From positions 1-9,859 of the forward strand of contig JANYHP010000376.1 in assembly GCA_025359005.1 (NCBI GenBank): a DNA stretch of 9,859 nt, read 5' to 3'. Position 1 is the first letter of the stretch; each line of letters opens with the position of its first letter. The DNA comes from Hyphomicrobiaceae bacterium (lineage in GTDB: Bacteria > Pseudomonadota > Alphaproteobacteria > Rhizobiales > Hyphomicrobiaceae). The translations under genes were made by a program, and so were the position numbers. Below are positions 6,713 to 9,859 of the stretch, in pieces. Under the pieces are notes generated by a model. The model had not been told where the DNA came from. It made no database searches and saw only the letters and a list, made by a program, of their open reading frames with translations.

Positions 6713-6743
6713 GAATTTTTAGGCCCAAGGCCTGAAGAAATTC
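6713..6743. promoter_or_regulatory. 31-base dyad upstream of the pilus operon
   Basis: GAATTTTT (6713-6720) pairs with AGAAATTC (6736-6743), with one wobble. Inside it, AGGCC (6721-6725) pairs with GGCCT (6729-6733), leaving a 2-base bulge and a CAA loop. The 13-pair stem lies about 190 bases upstream of the pilin start. Neither strand has a T run after it, so it is not a standard terminator. It may be a binding site or a leader structure. Confidence 0.35.
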
Positions 6744-6851
6744 TTAAAAGTTGCGCCAAACCAGGACGATGCTTGCGCAAGGACTGCCAAAATGATTCGT
6801 GCCCGTTGCGAATTAAACGTGCACAGGACGTGCAAACAAAAGATGACCGGG

Positions 6852-6893
6852 CCTGGGACAGGGCGGCTCATGCCCTGGGCGACAGGGAGGCTC
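6852..6893. repeat. Short imperfect tandem direct repeat
   Basis: CCTGGGACAGGGCGGCTC (6852-6869) recurs as CCTGGGCGACAGGGAGGCTC (6874-6893), with a 2-base insertion and one substitution. It lies in the non-coding stretch after the hydrolase gene. No function can be assigned. Confidence 0.4.
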
Positions 6894-6910
6894 GCTTGCG
6901 TCTTGACGCT

Positions 6911-6940
6911 TGGGTGGGCGCCCGATTGGCACCCAACCCA
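6911..6940. terminator. Strong hairpin downstream of the hydrolase gene, no T run
   Basis: Bases 6911-6922 pair with 6928-6940 (12 pairs, one bulged A) around a 5-base loop, about 50 bases past the hydrolase stop. It is placed like a terminator or 3'-end stabiliser, but neither strand has a T run after it, so intrinsic termination is doubtful. Confidence 0.35.
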
Positions 6941-6991
6941 GCCTACGACGCTCGCGCCACGCCTGCGGCCACCCGTCGGCGCCGCGAACCG

Positions 6992-7834
6992 TCAGACCAG
7001 GAATGATTTCGGGAACCAGTCGGCGCGCGCGGGATTGCCGAAGAACAGGCGTTTGACGCCGGTGGTGTCGAACGGCACCCATTGGCCCTCCGGCTGTGCC
7101 AGCCGGTCGGCGAGCGCATAGAGTACGAGCGGGTTGACGCCGAGCCCGACGTGGCTGGCCTCCACTTCGATGTTCTCGCTTTGCCCGCCCGGCGCACGGT
7201 CGGGCGCCTGCACGCTGCATTGCCAGGCGACGATGCCGTCGGTGCGGCTGTAGATCGACGTGGTCGGCACGGGCGGCGCGGTGGCCAGATCGTAGTGGCT
7301 GACGCGGTCGTCCACCTTCTCGCCGCTGGCGAGTTCGTAGACCTGCCAGGCGTTGGTGGCCTTGGGCGGTCCGGCGAAGGGCGTGCCAAGCGTGATCACC
7401 TGCCGCACGTCGGCTGCTGCCAGCTTCGCCGTCTCGCGGGCGTAGATGCCGCCGAGACTCCAGCCGATCAGGCTGACCTTGCGCCCGGTCTCGGCGCGCG
7501 TCTGGCGGACCTTGTCGAGGCAGGCTTCCAGCACGCCGTTGCCGGGGCCGAGATTGCGCCCCTGCTCCCACGCGCGGGCATCATAGCCGCGATCGCGCAG
7601 ATAGCGCCGCAGCGGCGCCGTCGACAGATCGGATGCGGCGAGCCCGGGAAACACGATCACGCTGTGCCCGTCGCCGCGCGGCATCGTGTTGAGGAACGGC
7701 AACGCCAGCAGGCTCGACCACAACTCCCACGGCATCCGCGCTTCGAGCGCGAGCCGCAGCGCACCGGGGGCGCGCAACTTGGGATCGCGGGGCACATGAC
7801 TGTGGGCGGACGCAGCTGAAATGTGGTCTTGCAT
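6992..7834 (-). CDS. Alpha/beta hydrolase (lipase/esterase-like)
   Basis: This 280-residue protein has a full alpha/beta-hydrolase layout. An oxyanion-region strand VIVFPGLAASD spans about 59-69. The nucleophile elbow GWSLGG has Ser126. The strand VITLGTPFAGP follows at about 146-155. The probable acid is Asp199 in SRTDGIV, and the probable catalytic histidine is His228 in SHVGLG. The LGTPF and RTDGIV context resembles lipase-like or PGAP1-like hydrolases that act on ester bonds. No signal peptide is seen, so it is probably cytoplasmic, but the hydrophobic stretch near 39-50 could touch membrane or lipid surfaces. The ATG at 7834 is chosen over a GTG two codons upstream because that GTG overlaps the GGAGG ribosome site. 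The gene lies 85 bases downstream of the wax ester/TAG synthase gene, suggesting a role in neutral-lipid turnover. The substrate is not determinable here. Confidence 0.85.
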   Translation of the reverse strand: MQDHISAASAHSHVPRDPKLRAPGALRLALEARMPWELWSSLLALPFLNTMPRGDGHSVIVFPGLAASDLSTAPLRRYLRDRGYDARAWEQGRNLGPGNGVLEACLDKVRQTRAETGRKVSLIGWSLGGIYARETAKLAAADVRQVITLGTPFAGPPKATNAWQVYELASGEKVDDRVSHYDLATAPPVPTTSIYSRTDGIVAWQCSVQAPDRAPGGQSENIEVEASHVGLGVNPLVLYALADRLAQPEGQWVPFDTTGVKRLFFGNPARADWFPKSFLV

Positions 7835-7839
7835 GAACA

Positions 7840-7844
7840 CCTCC
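7840..7844 (-). promoter_or_regulatory. Ribosome binding site of the hydrolase gene
   Basis: GGAGG lies 5 bases before the ATG at 7834. It overlaps the alternative GTG at 7840, so ATG is the start. Confidence 0.7.
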
Positions 7845-7919
7845 GAACGGACGCCACGCTCAGCGCCGGCACACCGCTACGATACACGATTTTAGACTCT
7901 ACGAGCGCTCACCCACCGC

Positions 7920-9857
7920 TCAGCGGCGAGACTTGGACTTGGCCTTCGCGGCCGACACGGAAATATCCGGCATCGGCACTTTCTTGACCGGCTCGCTTTT
8001 GATGATGGCGGCCTGCTTGGTCTTGGCTTTGATAGCGACCTTGGGGGAAACCTTGGCCGCAACCTTGGTGACCGGCTTGGCGACCGGCTTGGCCACGACC
8101 CTGCTGGCGGCCTTCAGCACGGCCGTCAGCGGCTTCCTCGCCACCACGGCCACTTTCGCATGTCCCTTGCCGACCGGTTCCGAGGTCAGCGTCGTGACCG
8201 GCGTCAGGGGCTGCCGCAACGGCTCGGCGTGCGGCGCTGGCAACGCCGCGAGCGTCTTGGCCAGTGCCGGCGCTGCGACCGTTGCGGGCGCCTGTTGCAC
8301 CGGAGCCGCGGCCTTCGCCGTCGCGTTGGCCGTCGCGTTGGCCGACTGTGGCGAGGCGTCGATCAGCTTGTGTAATTCGGCGTGGGCCGCGACGATGCCA
8401 TCGGCGATATCGTCAACGTCGGGCACGGCGCGACGGCAAGCCGTCAGCCCGTAGTCGAGCTGACCGTTGTAGCTCTGCACCGTGATGTTGAGCGCGCAGC
8501 CGTGCGAGGGGATCGACACGGGGAAATACGTCGTCACCTTGGCGCCGGCGATATACAGCGCCACCGGCACGCCCGGCACGTTGGAGATCGCCACGTTGGC
8601 CAGCGGCGGCAGCTGGTCCGTCACCTTCGAACGCCCAAACAGGGTGGCCAGCGACGTCATGATCCAGGGCGCGCCGAAGGAGGGGAAATCGGTCGGGATG
8701 GCGGCCTTGAACGACCCCGTCAGTTCCTTGCTGGCGGCCGTGGACTTGTTGATCGCCTTCAGGCGCTCCAACGGGTCTTTGATGTCGGTGGCCAGCGACG
8801 CCAGCATCATCGTCACCTGGTTGTTGGGATCGGTGTTGCCGGCTTCGCGCAGGCTGACCGGCACCGCCGCGGTCATCGGCTTGTCGAGGGTGACGTTGTT
8901 GTCGATCATGTAGCGCCGGAGTGCGCCCGCGCACGCCGCCATAACGAGATCGTTGAGCGACACGCCTGCCTTTTTCGCGTCCGCCTTCGCCTCCGCGAGC
9001 GATACCGTCCGCGCCGCGAACGAGCGCTGGTTGGTGATCGAGACGTTGAGCGGCGTCTTGGGGCCGAAGCCGAACCCCGACGGCAGATTGAGGCCGGCAG
9101 TGGCATCCGCCAGGGTCGGCATCTTCATGGGGTTCTGGGCGCCTGGCGTCATCATGTTGGGCAGCATCGACGGCAACGAGAACACCGGCAAGCGCGTCAA
9201 GTTGGTCATGGCCGGGATCGCGACGCTGGCCAGCGCGCTCATGGCGTTGGGCAGCGTGGTGATCAGCTTGATGTACTGCTGCATGGTGTTCTGCATGGCG
9301 GCGGTGGCCAGCTCGGCGACCCCCAGCTGATACTGGTTAGACTTCTGCTTGGCGCGCGGCGGCTTGACCACGCGCGGCTCGGGCGTGATGTCGAACAGCG
9401 CTTTGGCCAATGCGACACCGGCCTGACCATCGACGGCTGCGTGATGGACTTTGGTGTAGATCGCCATCTGGCCCGTTGCGAGCCCCTCGATGACGAACAT
9501 CTCCCACAGCGGGCGCGAGCGATCGAGCAGCGAGGAATGGAGCCGGCCCACGTAGGCTTCGAGTTGCTTGAGCGTGCCGGGCTTGGAGAGAACCAGCCGG
9601 CGGATGTGATATTCGAGGTCGATATCGTCGTCGTCCACCCAGACGGGGTTCGACATCTCGAACGGCATCTGCGCGAGCTTGCGCTCAAACACCGGCGCCA
9701 GATGCAGGCGCGAGCCGACGTGGGCCACCACGTCTTCGTAGTAGTCGCCCTTGTATCCTGCAGGCAGGTCGATGATGTGCTGGCTGCCGACGTGCATCGG
9801 CATCTCCGGCGTTTCAAGATGCAGGAACGTAGCATCAACGCCGCTGAGATGGATCAT
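7920..9857 (-). CDS. Wax ester synthase / diacylglycerol acyltransferase (WS/DGAT) with a long basic C-terminal tail
   Basis: This 645-residue protein catalyses the last step of storage-lipid synthesis in its family: transfer of an acyl group from acyl-CoA to a fatty alcohol (wax ester) or diacylglycerol (triacylglycerol). The N-terminus LSGVDATFLHLETPEMPMHVG is the family signature and supports the ATG at 9857. The catalytic HHxxxDG motif is HHAAVDG at 138-144. PLWEM (116-120), the ND motif (SLNDLVMAACAGALRRY, N302/D303), NVAISNVPGV (421-430) and the conserved LNITVQSYNGQLDYGL (about 456-471) are also present. The core ends near residue 500, as in typical members of 450-500 residues. The last 140 residues are extra: Ala/Pro/Thr-rich at about 502-560, then Lys/Ala/Val-rich and strongly basic (AKPVAKPVTKVAAKVSPK). 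A Met/Pro-rich segment at about 220-260 also looks like a flexible linker. The gene is probably cytoplasmic or membrane-associated and heads a pair with the downstream hydrolase. Its promoter is outside the window. Confidence 0.93.
   Translation of the reverse strand: MIHLSGVDATFLHLETPEMPMHVGSQHIIDLPAGYKGDYYEDVVAHVGSRLHLAPVFERKLAQMPFEMSNPVWVDDDDIDLEYHIRRLVLSKPGTLKQLEAYVGRLHSSLLDRSRPLWEMFVIEGLATGQMAIYTKVHHAAVDGQAGVALAKALFDITPEPRVVKPPRAKQKSNQYQLGVAELATAAMQNTMQQYIKLITTLPNAMSALASVAIPAMTNLTRLPVFSLPSMLPNMMTPGAQNPMKMPTLADATAGLNLPSGFGFGPKTPLNVSITNQRSFAARTVSLAEAKADAKKAGVSLNDLVMAACAGALRRYMIDNNVTLDKPMTAAVPVSLREAGNTDPNNQVTMMLASLATDIKDPLERLKAINKSTAASKELTGSFKAAIPTDFPSFGAPWIMTSLATLFGRSKVTDQLPPLANVAISNVPGVPVALYIAGAKVTTYFPVSIPSHGCALNITVQSYNGQLDYGLTACRRAVPDVDDIADGIVAAHAELHKLIDASPQSANATANATAKAAAPVQQAPATVAAPALAKTLAALPAPHAEPLRQPLTPVTTLTSEPVGKGHAKVAVVARKPLTAVLKAASRVVAKPVAKPVTKVAAKVSPKVAIKAKTKQAAIIKSEPVKKVPMPDISVSAAKAKSKSRR
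8070..8093. repeat. Two perfect 12-bp tandem copies inside the acyltransferase tail
   Basis: GACCGGCTTGGC occurs at 8070-8081 and again at 8082-8093. On the coding strand it encodes the repeat AKPVAKPV. Degenerate copies flank it (CAACCTTGG-type units at about 8040-8070), suggesting growth of the lysine-rich tail by slippage duplication. Confidence 0.8.
8317..8340. repeat. Two perfect 12-bp tandem copies encoding NATANATA in the acyltransferase tail
   Basis: GCCGTCGCGTTG occurs at 8317-8328 and 8329-8340. It encodes ANATANATA at about residues 507-514, the very start of the tail. This is a second in-frame 12-bp duplication in the same extension. Confidence 0.8.
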
Positions 9858-9859
9858 GA

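Larger units (their letters stand above)
6523..6991. other. Intergenic region upstream of the pilus operon
   Basis: About 470 bases separate the hydrolase stop from the pilin start. The part at 6690-6840 is clearly richer in A and T than the flanking genes, as expected of a promoter region. It holds dyads at 6555-6571, 6600-6620 and 6713-6743, a short direct repeat at 6852-6893 and a strong hairpin at 6911-6940. I could not identify a convincing -35/-10 pair. No family-like protein is encoded here. Confidence 0.55.

Noticed and set aside
6774..6790. Sigma-54-like promoter (GG-N10-GC) on the - strand upstream of the pilin
   Set aside because: TGGCA and GC are spaced correctly, but the TT before the GC element and other consensus bases are missing. 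It also lies about 250 bases from the gene. Too weak to annotate.
6668..7006. 112-residue + strand open frame in the region upstream of the pilus operon
   Set aside because: It runs through the dyads and the hairpin at 6911-6940 and into the hydrolase 3' end. It has no recognisable motif, an Arg/Ala-rich second half and no good ribosome site.
7082..7819. 245-residue + strand open frame opposite the hydrolase
   Set aside because: It mirrors the codon structure of the hydrolase gene, which has an intact catalytic set. No family motif appears in this frame.
1..9859. Mobile elements, CRISPR array or integration site
   Set aside because: No transposase or integrase fragments, no regularly spaced repeats and no tRNA target were seen. 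The repeats found are short local palindromes or coding duplications.

Overview
This is a GC-rich bacterial window with proteobacterial character. It holds six convincing protein genes: one on the + strand, cut by the left edge, and five on the - strand. The N-terminal W-x-G-x-Y barrel motif of the + strand outer membrane protein resembles the small Omp25/31-type proteins common in Alphaproteobacteria, so an alphaproteobacterium is my best guess. A betaproteobacterium cannot be excluded from sequence alone.

Layout, left to right. (1) Bases 2-742 (+): the 3' part of a small outer membrane beta-barrel protein, followed by a plausible intrinsic terminator at 835-870. (2) Bases 743-1423: about 680 bases without a convincing gene, where two transcription units converge; the stretch is unusually rich in inverted repeats. 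(3) Bases 6522 down to 1424 (-): a four-gene archaic (spore coat U / Csu-type) chaperone-usher pilus operon. Its order is single-domain pilin, periplasmic chaperone, outer membrane usher, two-domain tip-like subunit. A strong stem-loop lies between the pilin and chaperone genes. (4) Bases 6523-6991: an AT-richer intergenic region with several dyads, the likely promoter and leader region of the pilus operon. (5) Bases 7834 down to 6992 (-): an alpha/beta hydrolase with a GWSLG nucleophile elbow. (6) Bases 9857 down to 7920 (-): a wax ester synthase / diacylglycerol acyltransferase (WS/DGAT) carrying an unusual Ala/Pro- then Lys-rich C-terminal tail of about 140 residues.

How the genes work together. 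The four pilus genes are the minimal complete set for a chaperone-usher fibre: the chaperone folds and carries the pilin and the tip subunit, and the usher assembles and exports them. The acyltransferase and hydrolase lie on one strand 85 bases apart. They form a neutral-lipid pair in which the acyltransferase makes storage esters and the hydrolase may cleave ester bonds, but its substrate cannot be read from the sequence. No mobile element, CRISPR array, tRNA or rRNA was found. The parts least explained by ordinary annotation are the acyltransferase tail, the hairpin-rich convergent region and the intra-operon hairpin after the pilin gene.
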